From a virus: a stretch of DNA of 37,078 bases. The position numbers and the translations under genes are program-made. Positions within the stretch are counted from its first letter, which is position 1. Each line of letters opens with the position of its first letter. The stretch spans positions 1 to 37,078 of the IMG/VR virus record IMGVR_UViG_3300032160_001542, one strand, 5' to 3'. Shown in pieces: positions 8,175 to 14,679 of the stretch. Under the pieces are notes generated by a model that ran no database searches, had not been told where the DNA came from, and saw only the letters and a list, made by a program, of their open reading frames with translations.

Positions 8175-9710
8175 ATGGCTAAGAATTTCGAGTGGCAGGA
8201 GATTTTCCAGATCACCAAGATGGACCCTTTGCAGGGAAAGTTCTGGGCGACTGCCGCACTCGGTGGAGTCAAGGACCGCGCTGGCGAGCGGTTGAATTAT
8301 CCGAAGTCCAAGCCCAACTTCGAAGCAATTGTCAAAAGCCAATCGGCCGCCACAGGCGGCGATTCGGTGTTCCCGCTCCGACTACAGCACGATGACAAGT
8401 TCTGTGCTGGCCGTATCGACGTGATGAATTTCGACGATGGCGCACAGCGCATCGACGTTGAAGGTACTGTCGTACACCCCATTGCAAAGATGCTTCTCGC
8501 GGAAAAGTGCCTCACTGGCGTTTCCATCGGTGGCTCCTGCACCAAGTCGCGTCTGCCAGATGGGACTGTCGAGTACGTTGCCATCCCACAAGAAATCTCG
8601 GTCGTTGATCGTCCGTGCCTCGAACAAGCCACGTTCCAGTTGGTGAAAGCTGACGGATCGTTCGAGATGACGAAGTTTAACAGTAATGAGACTTCACACT
8701 CCCTGATCGAGACCCTGCTCAAAGCACAACCAACTATGTCTGCTGAAACTGAGAAGAACGTCGCTGACATGCTCGCGAAGTTCGATTCCATCGAGAAAAG
8801 CATCAACGCAGTCTTTGAATTGGCTAAGGCACAAGCTGCGGCTTGTCCATGCAGGATGTGCGAGACGTGCTGCAAGCGCGACTTCTCGGACGACGAGCGC
8901 AAGAAACTGGCGGACTCCGGTGAGGCTCTCCCGGACGGCTCCTACCCGATCAAGACTGTGGGCGACCTTGAGAATGCGATCCAAGCATTTGGTCGTGCCA
9001 AGGACCCAGAGAAAACAAGGGCACACATCATCGCCCGTGCGAAGGCACTCGGCGCAACCGCGAAACTTCCCGATTCTTGGGGTGTATCGCAAAAGTCTGA
9101 CTTTCCAACACCTAAATCAGAGGTCACCATGAGCAAAGAACTGAAGGACATGAATCAGGAAGAACTGGCAAAGGCGCACAAGTCCGCGATGGATCATCTC
9201 GCGCTGGCAAAGTCTGCCCACGCCGCACACGTTGCAGAAATGCACAAGGCGCACGATGCTGCGCACACCGAAATTTGTGGTCACCTCGACAACTGCGCGA
9301 AGGCCATGGGCGTTGAAACCGTTCCGATGACAACGACCAAGTCCACTTCGACGACCGACATGACCAAGTCCGAGACGAAGCCTGCCAAAACTCAGGATGA
9401 AGTGATCACCGAGACGGTGACCGCTGTTCTGAACAAGGCTCTGGGTATTGAGCCTCCGAAGGAAGAGACGCTCGAAGAGAAAGTCCAGAAGGCCGTGAGC
9501 GCGGTTCTGGAACCGATTCTCAACAAGACGGCTCCCGGTGCGCCTCGTCCGACGTTCAGCAAGCCTGCTGCCACGGGCGAACAGCCTCTGACGGAAGAGA
9601 AGCGTGCTGAGCTCGCGAAGCGTGCGAACGCTGGCGACCGCGAAGCCGTGATCGAAATGTTCAAGGCGACGTCGGCCCAGCAACTGGCCCAGCGTCCCGC
9701 TGCTGCCTAA
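8175..9710 (+). CDS. XkdF-like prohead protease fused to scaffold
   Basis: A 511-aa maturation protease with C-terminal scaffold. The protease part (about 1-165) has H72 in LRLQHDDKFCAGRI and a nucleophile candidate S117 in TGVSIGGS, the His...Ser arrangement of XkdF/U35-like proheads. Next come an unusual cysteine cluster CPCRMCETCC (224-233) and a segment typical of DUF6582-like phage domains (LADSGEALPDGSYPI then RAHIIARAKALG, about 246-293). The last 190 residues are Lys/Ala/Glu-rich, helical and scaffold-like. The start follows the 12-mer with AGAGG. A strong in-frame internal start at 9129 probably makes scaffold alone. The protease cleaves scaffold and capsid protein during maturation. 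Confidence 0.85.
   Translation: MAKNFEWQEIFQITKMDPLQGKFWATAALGGVKDRAGERLNYPKSKPNFEAIVKSQSAATGGDSVFPLRLQHDDKFCAGRIDVMNFDDGAQRIDVEGTVVHPIAKMLLAEKCLTGVSIGGSCTKSRLPDGTVEYVAIPQEISVVDRPCLEQATFQLVKADGSFEMTKFNSNETSHSLIETLLKAQPTMSAETEKNVADMLAKFDSIEKSINAVFELAKAQAAACPCRMCETCCKRDFSDDERKKLADSGEALPDGSYPIKTVGDLENAIQAFGRAKDPEKTRAHIIARAKALGATAKLPDSWGVSQKSDFPTPKSEVTMSKELKDMNQEELAKAHKSAMDHLALAKSAHAAHVAEMHKAHDAAHTEICGHLDNCAKAMGVETVPMTTTKSTSTTDMTKSETKPAKTQDEVITETVTAVLNKALGIEPPKEETLEEKVQKAVSAVLEPILNKTAPGAPRPTFSKPAATGEQPLTEEKRAELAKRANAGDREAVIEMFKATSAQQLAQRPAAA
9129..9710 (+). CDS. probable nested scaffold protein (internal start)
   Basis: ATG 9129 lies in frame inside the protease-scaffold gene and is preceded by AGAGG (9119-9123) with a 5-nt gap, as good as any gene-start site in the operon. 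Translation from it gives 193 aa (MSKELKDMNQEELAKAHKS...) that excludes the protease, cysteine cluster and DUF6582-like part and keeps the whole helical scaffold region. Lambda (C/Nu3) and related phages make scaffold this way. The arrangement is seen in the sequence; use of the start is inferred. Confidence 0.6.
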   Translation: MSKELKDMNQEELAKAHKSAMDHLALAKSAHAAHVAEMHKAHDAAHTEICGHLDNCAKAMGVETVPMTTTKSTSTTDMTKSETKPAKTQDEVITETVTAVLNKALGIEPPKEETLEEKVQKAVSAVLEPILNKTAPGAPRPTFSKPAATGEQPLTEEKRAELAKRANAGDREAVIEMFKATSAQQLAQRPAAA

Positions 9711-9740
9711 CAAGGCGCTGCTGGTCGAAGACATTGCCAA

Positions 9741-9758
9741 GTCAGCAAATTTGCTGAC
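9741..9758. promoter_or_regulatory. perfect 18-bp palindrome before the capsid gene
   Basis: GTCAGCAAATTTGCTGAC is its own reverse complement. It lies 27 nt upstream of the capsid ATG and 30 nt after the scaffold stop. As RNA it can form a 7-bp stem with an AATT loop. It could be a 5' stabilising hairpin, a processing site, or a protein-binding operator. There is no T-run, so it is not a classic terminator. Confidence 0.6.
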
Positions 9759-9784
9759 TGTATGAAGAGATTTAGGAGACTCAA

Positions 9785-11374
9785 ATGAGCAACAAAGCGA
9801 ACCTGATGGAACTGCTCCGTGGCGTTCAGCGCATGAGCAAGGATGCGTCTTCGAGCGGTGGATCGATTTTCTCGAACCTCGGCTTGAACGCTGTCAACTT
9901 GGAGCAGGACGCAAAGTCTCTGATTCCTTACAACGCGCCATTCTTGAAGAGCACTCCTCGCGTCGTTAGCGACGTGGGTGGTGCGAACGTTCAGTGGAAG
10001 GCCGTTCTGACCTCCTCACCCGGAATCGTGACCCTGCCGGAAGCACTCCGTGCGGCTCCGATGAGCTTCTTGGAAAAGGATTACAGTGCGCCGTTCAAGA
10101 CGACCGCTGTTGAAGTATCCGTTTCCAGCTTCGCGCAGCAGACTGGTCGCGGCTTCCAAGACAACCTTGGATTCGCCCAGTATTCCGCGCTCCAGACATT
10201 CCTGCGTGCTCAGGATCAACAGATTCTGTGCGACGGCAACTCGGGTCCGACCTCAGCGGATGGAAACGGTTTCGCCCTTGGCGTAACTGGCACTCCAGTC
10301 GTTTCGCTGGTCGCTGGCGGCTCCATCGGTTCGAGCGTCCCGGTCTCGGTGTTCGCCGTGGCCCTGACCAACTTTGGTGTTCGAGCTCAGAACGATCCGA
10401 ACTTGAACTCGGAGATCGTGGACGGTTCCGTCAACGGTTTGACTCCGCAGTTTGAGTTGACCAACGCTACTGGCACGGACATCACTGCCTCTGGTGGAAC
10501 TGGCATCATCTCGCTGGCGTCCAACGTGGTCACCACGACCACGCCCGACCAGGCTGTGCAGATCGTCGTGCCTGCGGCCATCGGTGCGGTGGGTTACGCC
10601 ATCTATGCCGACTCGACCGACGACAGTTCTCCGGCTGAGTCGCACGCCAAGTTCCAAGGCATTTTCAATACCAACACCATCATCCTGACCTCGCTTCGCA
10701 GCGGAACTCAGGAAGCAAGCGCGGCCACTGGTCTCGCCACCGACTACAGCTACGATCCGAACGCGGTCGATAGCTACATTGCGTGGTCCGTCAACTGGAA
10801 CAACCCGCCTGCTGGTTACGAGCAGTTCGCTTCGTACTACCTCGACATGGGTGGCGCGACGCTGACTGGCGACGGCGCTGGACAGATCGAGCAGTTCACC
10901 ACGATTGGCGCGTACCTGTACGACAACTACAAGTCCGCTCCTGATCGCATCCTGATTTCTTCGCAGAACGTCAGCGGTGGTTCGATGCGTGCCGAGATTC
11001 AAAAGGCTCTGTTGGCTGGTGCCACACCGAGCGCGGCTCGTATCAACTTCACTGCCAACTCGCAGGGCCAGATGACAGGTACCTACGACTGGACCTACGA
11101 GTGGGCTTACTCGTACGACGGTCAGCCGAAGCAGCTCACGATTGAAGTCATGCCGTGGCTTGCTCCCGGTCAGATCATCTTCGAGACGACAAAGAACCCG
11201 TACCCACAGTTCAGTGGGCAGATTCCTGCGGCCTTCGAGGTTCACTGCTTGCTCGACACGTTCAGCGTGTTGTGGCCAGTCGTTCAGTACGAGCAGAGCC
11301 TTGGTATCGCCAACTTCACGGCGACCAAGTCTTACCTGCCGCACGTGTCCGCTGTGCTGCAAAACGTCGGCTAA
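9785..11374 (+). CDS. major capsid protein with inserted domain
   Basis: A 529-aa capsid protein directly after protease/scaffold, the standard order. The ribosome site is AGGAGA (9774-9779). An N-terminal helical region (about 1-30) leads into LIPYNAPFLKSTPRV and VQWKAV, then the capsid core. RILISSQNVSGG (about 388-399) resembles the P-domain segment of HK97-fold capsid proteins. Residues about 165-315 are Gly/Thr/Ser/Val-rich beta sequence (GTDITASGGTG, then IGAVGYAIYADSTD) that look like an inserted immunoglobulin or fibronectin-like domain, probably displayed on the capsid surface. Capsid identity is confident from context; the fold of the insertion is inferred. Confidence 0.88.
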   Translation: MSNKANLMELLRGVQRMSKDASSSGGSIFSNLGLNAVNLEQDAKSLIPYNAPFLKSTPRVVSDVGGANVQWKAVLTSSPGIVTLPEALRAAPMSFLEKDYSAPFKTTAVEVSVSSFAQQTGRGFQDNLGFAQYSALQTFLRAQDQQILCDGNSGPTSADGNGFALGVTGTPVVSLVAGGSIGSSVPVSVFAVALTNFGVRAQNDPNLNSEIVDGSVNGLTPQFELTNATGTDITASGGTGIISLASNVVTTTTPDQAVQIVVPAAIGAVGYAIYADSTDDSSPAESHAKFQGIFNTNTIILTSLRSGTQEASAATGLATDYSYDPNAVDSYIAWSVNWNNPPAGYEQFASYYLDMGGATLTGDGAGQIEQFTTIGAYLYDNYKSAPDRILISSQNVSGGSMRAEIQKALLAGATPSAARINFTANSQGQMTGTYDWTYEWAYSYDGQPKQLTIEVMPWLAPGQIIFETTKNPYPQFSGQIPAAFEVHCLLDTFSVLWPVVQYEQSLGIANFTATKSYLPHVSAVLQNVG

Positions 11375-11403
11375 TCGCTGGCAAAACGATTTACGAGACA
11401 ACA

Positions 11404-11442
11404 GAGGGGCGAGGCCACAAGCCTCGTCCCTCAATTTGTTTT
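11404..11442 (+). terminator. hairpin terminator after the capsid gene
   Basis: GAGGGGCGAGGC (11404-11415), a CACAA loop and GCCTCGTCCCTC (11421-11432) form a 12-bp stem with one G-T pair. It is followed by AATTTGTTTT. This is a rho-independent terminator shape. Because tail genes continue on the same strand, it probably acts as an attenuator or a 3' stabiliser that gives extra capsid mRNA. Confidence 0.8.
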
Positions 11443-11450
11443 GAGGACAC

Positions 11451-12035
11451 ATGCAGACAAATCCAAATGAGCAGTTGAGCACGGTAGCTCTCGTCAAAGC
11501 GGAATTCGCGAGTGGCCTCGACACGTCTGTTGCCGACTCTGACATCCAGGAATACATCGACCACCTTAGCCAGGACTGGCTCCGGCGTTGCGGCGTCTAC
11601 TCGCTGAGCACTCTTTACATCTTCACGGATGTTTACGACGGCAGTGGCACGCGGAGACTTAAGGTGCGTCAAGTCCCGCTCAACTCCGTCACAACCCTCA
11701 TGTTTGGTGTCACTGTGATCCCGCAGAGCACAACTCCGACGCAGAACGGATGGGGTATTGAGAGTAATGGAAACTTCATCTTCCTACGGGGCTATTGGTT
11801 CCCGAAGGGTATCCAAAACATTACGGTGACGGGCAACGCGGGCAACGATGGCGTCCCCGGCGACGTGCAGCGTGCCTTTACACGCCACTGCGCTATTGAG
11901 TTCAAGCGGAAGGACAGCATCAACGTCAAGTCGCTCAGCCTTTCGAGCGGTGGTACCACGACTTACTTGACCAACGATGAGCTACCTCCCGACATTCTGC
12001 GTGTGATTCGCAATCATTCGAGATTGGGGATGTAA
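11451..12035 (+). CDS. head-tail connector (gp6/gp15-like)
   Basis: A 194-aa adaptor expected to bind the portal after packaging. N-terminal residues 10-45 (LVKAEFASGLDTSVADSDIQ) match the style of gp6-like connectors. The C-terminal helices, with VPGDVQRAFTRHCAIEFKRK and LPPDILRVIRNHSRLGM, are typical of the group. GAGGA lies 4-8 nt before ATG 11451. The gene follows the capsid attenuator and comes before a gp10-like gene, which is the usual order. Confidence 0.8.
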   Translation: MQTNPNEQLSTVALVKAEFASGLDTSVADSDIQEYIDHLSQDWLRRCGVYSLSTLYIFTDVYDGSGTRRLKVRQVPLNSVTTLMFGVTVIPQSTTPTQNGWGIESNGNFIFLRGYWFPKGIQNITVTGNAGNDGVPGDVQRAFTRHCAIEFKRKDSINVKSLSLSSGGTTTYLTNDELPPDILRVIRNHSRLGM

Positions 12036-12039
12036 CGTC

Positions 12040-12528
12040 GTGATCGCTGTACAGCACAACATTGATAGCTTCACGGGCCAGATGCGTGCCCGTGCTGTCG
12101 TGCTCTCGCAACGATTGATAACTTCGATCAACGATCTCTCGATCAAGCTACAGCAGCGCATCTTGAACCGTCCTGGTAGCCCCGCGAGTGCCTCTCACCG
12201 GAGGAAAGGATGGCTCGGCAACTCAGTGCGGCCTATCCCCGCCGAGGCTGCTGGAGGGGTCGTCTCTGGTGGCGTTCAAGGCGCTGGTGGTGATGCGTGG
12301 TACGGGAAACTGTTTGAAGAAGGCACGACTAGTGCATACGAGATCATGGTTCGCAACAAAAAGGCGATGATGTTCGCTTTGCATGGGGACCAGATGATCC
12401 TGCGCAAGGTGATCCATCCGGCTTTCGACAGCAGCAAGTTGGCATTCATGTCGCCCGCGCTGAAGGATATGGAAGCCGAGATCACAGCAGAGATTCAGGC
12501 AGTGACAATGGAGACGTTACGTGGCTAA
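12040..12528 (+). CDS. HK97 gp10-like head-tail joining protein
   Basis: A 162-aa neck/tail completion protein. The central part with WYGKLFEEGTTSAYEI, followed by MMFALHGDQMILRKVIHPAF and a C-terminal MSPALKDMEAEI helix, follows the pattern of HK97 gp10-like proteins (compact beta domain plus end helix). It starts at GTG 12040, 4 nt after the previous stop; GGGGATG in the end of the previous gene serves as ribosome site. The last 8 nt overlap the next gene. Confidence 0.82.
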   Translation: MIAVQHNIDSFTGQMRARAVVLSQRLITSINDLSIKLQQRILNRPGSPASASHRRKGWLGNSVRPIPAEAAGGVVSGGVQGAGGDAWYGKLFEEGTTSAYEIMVRNKKAMMFALHGDQMILRKVIHPAFDSSKLAFMSPALKDMEAEITAEIQAVTMETLRG

Positions 12529-13006
12529 GGCACCGAGGGAACAAGTTTTCGCTGCTCTTTATCAACTTTTGCTGACCGGAGACTATCCATTCGAGATAGT
12601 GAATGAAGGACAGGGACGGTTGATGCGCCAGTGGGACCAGTTCCCATCGGCGAATCAGCCCGCTCTCTACCTTCAGGAGGGTCCACAGAAGGCGGAACAG
12701 AACACCCCTGGCGGGGCGCTGGGGTTGAATCGTTGGCTCTACACTGCGAAGGCTTGGTTTCTCTTCCGTCGCGATGCCTCCGTACTTCCAGCTACTGTGT
12801 ACAACCAGATTCTTGACGCCGTCGATGCTGTAATTGTCCCTCCTGCACTCCCCGGCCAGAAGCAGATTCTTGCAGCACAGAATGGTGGCAGGCCGCTCGT
12901 GACCAACGTGCGCGTAACTGAAGCGATGTGGGACGAGGGAACTCTCGATCCAGTTGTGGGCCAGGTAATAGTTATGGTGGGCCTTGAAATCCTGACCAGC
13001 AATTAA
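12521..13006 (+). CDS. probable tail terminator protein
   Basis: A 161-aa protein placed between the gp10-like protein and the tail tube, where siphoviruses encode the tail terminator (lambda gpU-like) that caps the tube before joining to the head. Features that fit are an N-terminal helix (REQVFAALYQLLL), a beta strand with aromatic residues (WLYTAKAWFLFRR), and a C-terminal strand (VVGQVIVMVGLEI). It starts at GTG 12521, overlapping the previous gene. The assignment relies on position and shape, not on a diagnostic motif. Confidence 0.65.
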   Translation: MAKAPREQVFAALYQLLLTGDYPFEIVNEGQGRLMRQWDQFPSANQPALYLQEGPQKAEQNTPGGALGLNRWLYTAKAWFLFRRDASVLPATVYNQILDAVDAVIVPPALPGQKQILAAQNGGRPLVTNVRVTEAMWDEGTLDPVVGQVIVMVGLEILTSN

Positions 13007-13020
13007 TCGACTTCCGCTCA

Positions 13021-13032
13021 CCTTTATAGAGG
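13021..13032 (+). promoter_or_regulatory. CCTTTATAGAGG leader element, copy 2
   Basis: The second exact copy of the 12-mer, lying 10 nt before the tail tube ATG. It contains the ribosome site AGAGG. It falls in a 36-nt gap, unlike most junctions in this operon, which overlap. Confidence 0.4.
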
Positions 13033-13042
13033 TAAACGCAAC

Positions 13043-13843
13043 ATGTCCAGCTCCGCGATGCAACTCGTAGACTCATTTGCCATTGGGAACATCTTCATCA
13101 ATCCCAACAGCGGTCTGCTCCCGGCTAATCCGACGCCGTTCGAACTCAAGACGATCTCCGAAATTTCGCTCGACTACAAGGGCAAGAACGTGGCCCTGCG
13201 TGGACAGTATCTCGTCCCGGTCGATGCGCGTATTGCCGACGTGGAATTCACGGGCAAGTTCACCATCGGAACCTCGAGCCTCAACCAATTGAACAACCTG
13301 CTGTTCGCTGGAACGCTGAACACGGCGGTTGTGGACAACATCGTTCCCGATGAAGCAGCGACTCCAGCCGAGGCTGGCAGTCCTCCATCCGGCCTGTTCC
13401 TTTATCAGGTCGCTGGCCACGCCTCCTTCGTGGAAGACTTGGGCGTATCAGCTCAGGCAAGCTCGGCTCAGTTCGAGCGGGTCGCGACTTCTGACGACGT
13501 GGTTCAGGCGGGTCAGTATTACGTGGATGACGAAGGCAACTACAGTTTCTTCGACGATACACCAGTCTTCATTTCATATGTGAACACCGTCGACACAGGC
13601 GCGTCTCTGTCGATCCCGAATAACCTGCAAGGCCAGTCGCCACAGTTTGAGTTGGCCGCTTGGATTCCGGCCTCGGCAGGAGCCACCTCTGGTTACAACG
13701 GCTACCGTTTCTTCGCGTGCCGCGCAACAAGCTGCAAGCTTCTGGCAGGCAAGAACAACGACTTCAACAAGTGGGAAGTTGACTTCTCGATTTATTGCCC
13801 AGTAAACGCGCAAGTGGGAGAGCTGATCCAGACCGTCATCTAA
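13043..13843 (+). CDS. major tail tube protein
   Basis: A 266-aa protein expected to form the tail tube, present in many copies. It is beta-rich and starts with SFAIGNIFINPNSG. The sequence then reads ISLDYKGKNVALRG and DVEFTGKFTIGTSSLNQL, a pattern like other siphovirus tube proteins, and ends with WEVDFSIYCPVNAQVGELI. It sits between the terminator candidate and the tail chaperones, which is canonical. The 12-mer leader and a following hairpin suggest a separately boosted expression unit. No tail sheath gene is present, which supports a non-contractile tail. Confidence 0.82.
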   Translation: MSSSAMQLVDSFAIGNIFINPNSGLLPANPTPFELKTISEISLDYKGKNVALRGQYLVPVDARIADVEFTGKFTIGTSSLNQLNNLLFAGTLNTAVVDNIVPDEAATPAEAGSPPSGLFLYQVAGHASFVEDLGVSAQASSAQFERVATSDDVVQAGQYYVDDEGNYSFFDDTPVFISYVNTVDTGASLSIPNNLQGQSPQFELAAWIPASAGATSGYNGYRFFACRATSCKLLAGKNNDFNKWEVDFSIYCPVNAQVGELIQTVI

Positions 13844-13860
13844 GATTCACCAACGAGTAA

Positions 13861-13884
13861 TGGGAGTCTCGCCCGAGACTCCCA
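13861..13884 (+). promoter_or_regulatory. strong hairpin after the tail tube gene
   Basis: TGGGAGTCTC, a GCCC loop and GAGACTCCCA form a perfect 10-bp stem. No T-run follows. In a 120-nt gap between tail tube and tail chaperone, it may stabilise the 3' end of the tube message or slow read-through. Confidence 0.65.
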
Positions 13885-13963
13885 GCAGTATTAATCCATC
13901 ACGCGGCCTTCGCACTCTGCGGACGCCCAATCGTTCTGAAAAATCCCTATCAAAGGACACACC

Positions 13964-14293
13964 ATGTTTGGATCTGACAAAAAGAAAATCCCCGTCAAGC
14001 CGACTCAGTTCGTCGCGACCATCGCAGGGCAAGATTACCGATTCGGTGCCCTATCTCAAAGGGAGATGGAGAAGTTCGTCAGCGAAGAACTCGCCGTCAA
14101 AACCGACCCAGGGAAACTCAAGGCCGTGTGGCAGCAGGTTGTCGCCACCGCTCTCAGCAAAGGTGGCAACGACACCACTGTTGAAGACCTCGCGGAGTTG
14201 GACGTGCCTCTGTTCAACGCGTTGTTTCAAGCCATCATGAACGCACACCACATGAAGCTTGAGTCGAAGCTGGGGGAAGCGAAACCTCTTTAA
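13964..14293 (+). CDS. tail assembly chaperone, first frame (G-like)
   Basis: A 109-aa small chaperone that would coat the tape measure during tail assembly. It lies between tail tube and tape measure, as lambda G does. AAAGGACAC precedes the ATG. The N-terminal beta part (VATIAGQDYRFGAL) and helical remainder suit the group. Its end overlaps a -1 frame that is open from 14263 and continues into the next gene. A GGGGGAA run at 14272-14278 is placed in frame as G GGG GAA, the only slippery-looking heptamer in the overlap. It probably yields both G and a G-T fusion. Confidence 0.75.
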   Translation: MFGSDKKKIPVKPTQFVATIAGQDYRFGALSQREMEKFVSEELAVKTDPGKLKAVWQQVVATALSKGGNDTTVEDLAELDVPLFNALFQAIMNAHHMKLESKLGEAKPL

Positions 14294-14307
14294 CCGAGTG
14301 GCTGCGG

Positions 14308-14679
14308 TTGATGAGGGGAAGATTGGCCATCGAGTGCGGCTACTCGCAGGAGTACATCGACCAGATGGAATTCCTCGACGTGCAGAAGATGGCGGAATAC
14401 TGGGCGATTGAACCACCGCTCGCATACATGTACTTCGCTGCCCACTTCAAGCGCAAGGAGAAAACTGCGCAGGGCATGAACATCATTCCGAACACTGGTG
14501 GATCGAAGCCGTGGCACCAGCAGCCCGCGCATATCAAGCAGGCGATTATCGGTCACTACTTGGCCGCGAACCCCGGTAAGACGGCAGAGGATTTTGAGAA
14601 GGAACGAGCGGCTCAGCAGAAGGCGCGTTACACCGCACGGCTGCAAGAAGAACGCAAGAAGAAGCAGGCCACCCATTGA
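14308..14679 (+). CDS. tail assembly chaperone, T part reached by -1 frameshift
   Basis: This frame is -1 relative to the G-like gene and open from 14263. Starting alone it would have to use TTG 14308 or ATG 14311, neither with a ribosome site. Upstream codons read V-E-A-G-G-S-E-T-S-L-T-E-W-L-R-L and run smoothly into MRGRLAIECGYSQEYI, so a fusion protein is more likely. Features: a helical domain (YIDQMEFLDVQKMAEYW), then a basic Lys/Arg/Gln tail (HIKQAIIGHY... ERKKKQ). The T domain of such fusions recruits tube subunits to the tape measure. The end overlaps the tape measure start (TTGA). Confidence 0.7.
   Translation: MMRGRLAIECGYSQEYIDQMEFLDVQKMAEYWAIEPPLAYMYFAAHFKRKEKTAQGMNIIPNTGGSKPWHQQPAHIKQAIIGHYLAANPGKTAEDFEKERAAQQKARYTARLQEERKKKQATH

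Noticed and set aside
10253-11557. 434-codon open frame on the minus strand
   Set aside because: It lies opposite the capsid gene, has an Arg/Val/His-rich composition typical of a reverse frame, and has no ribosome site.
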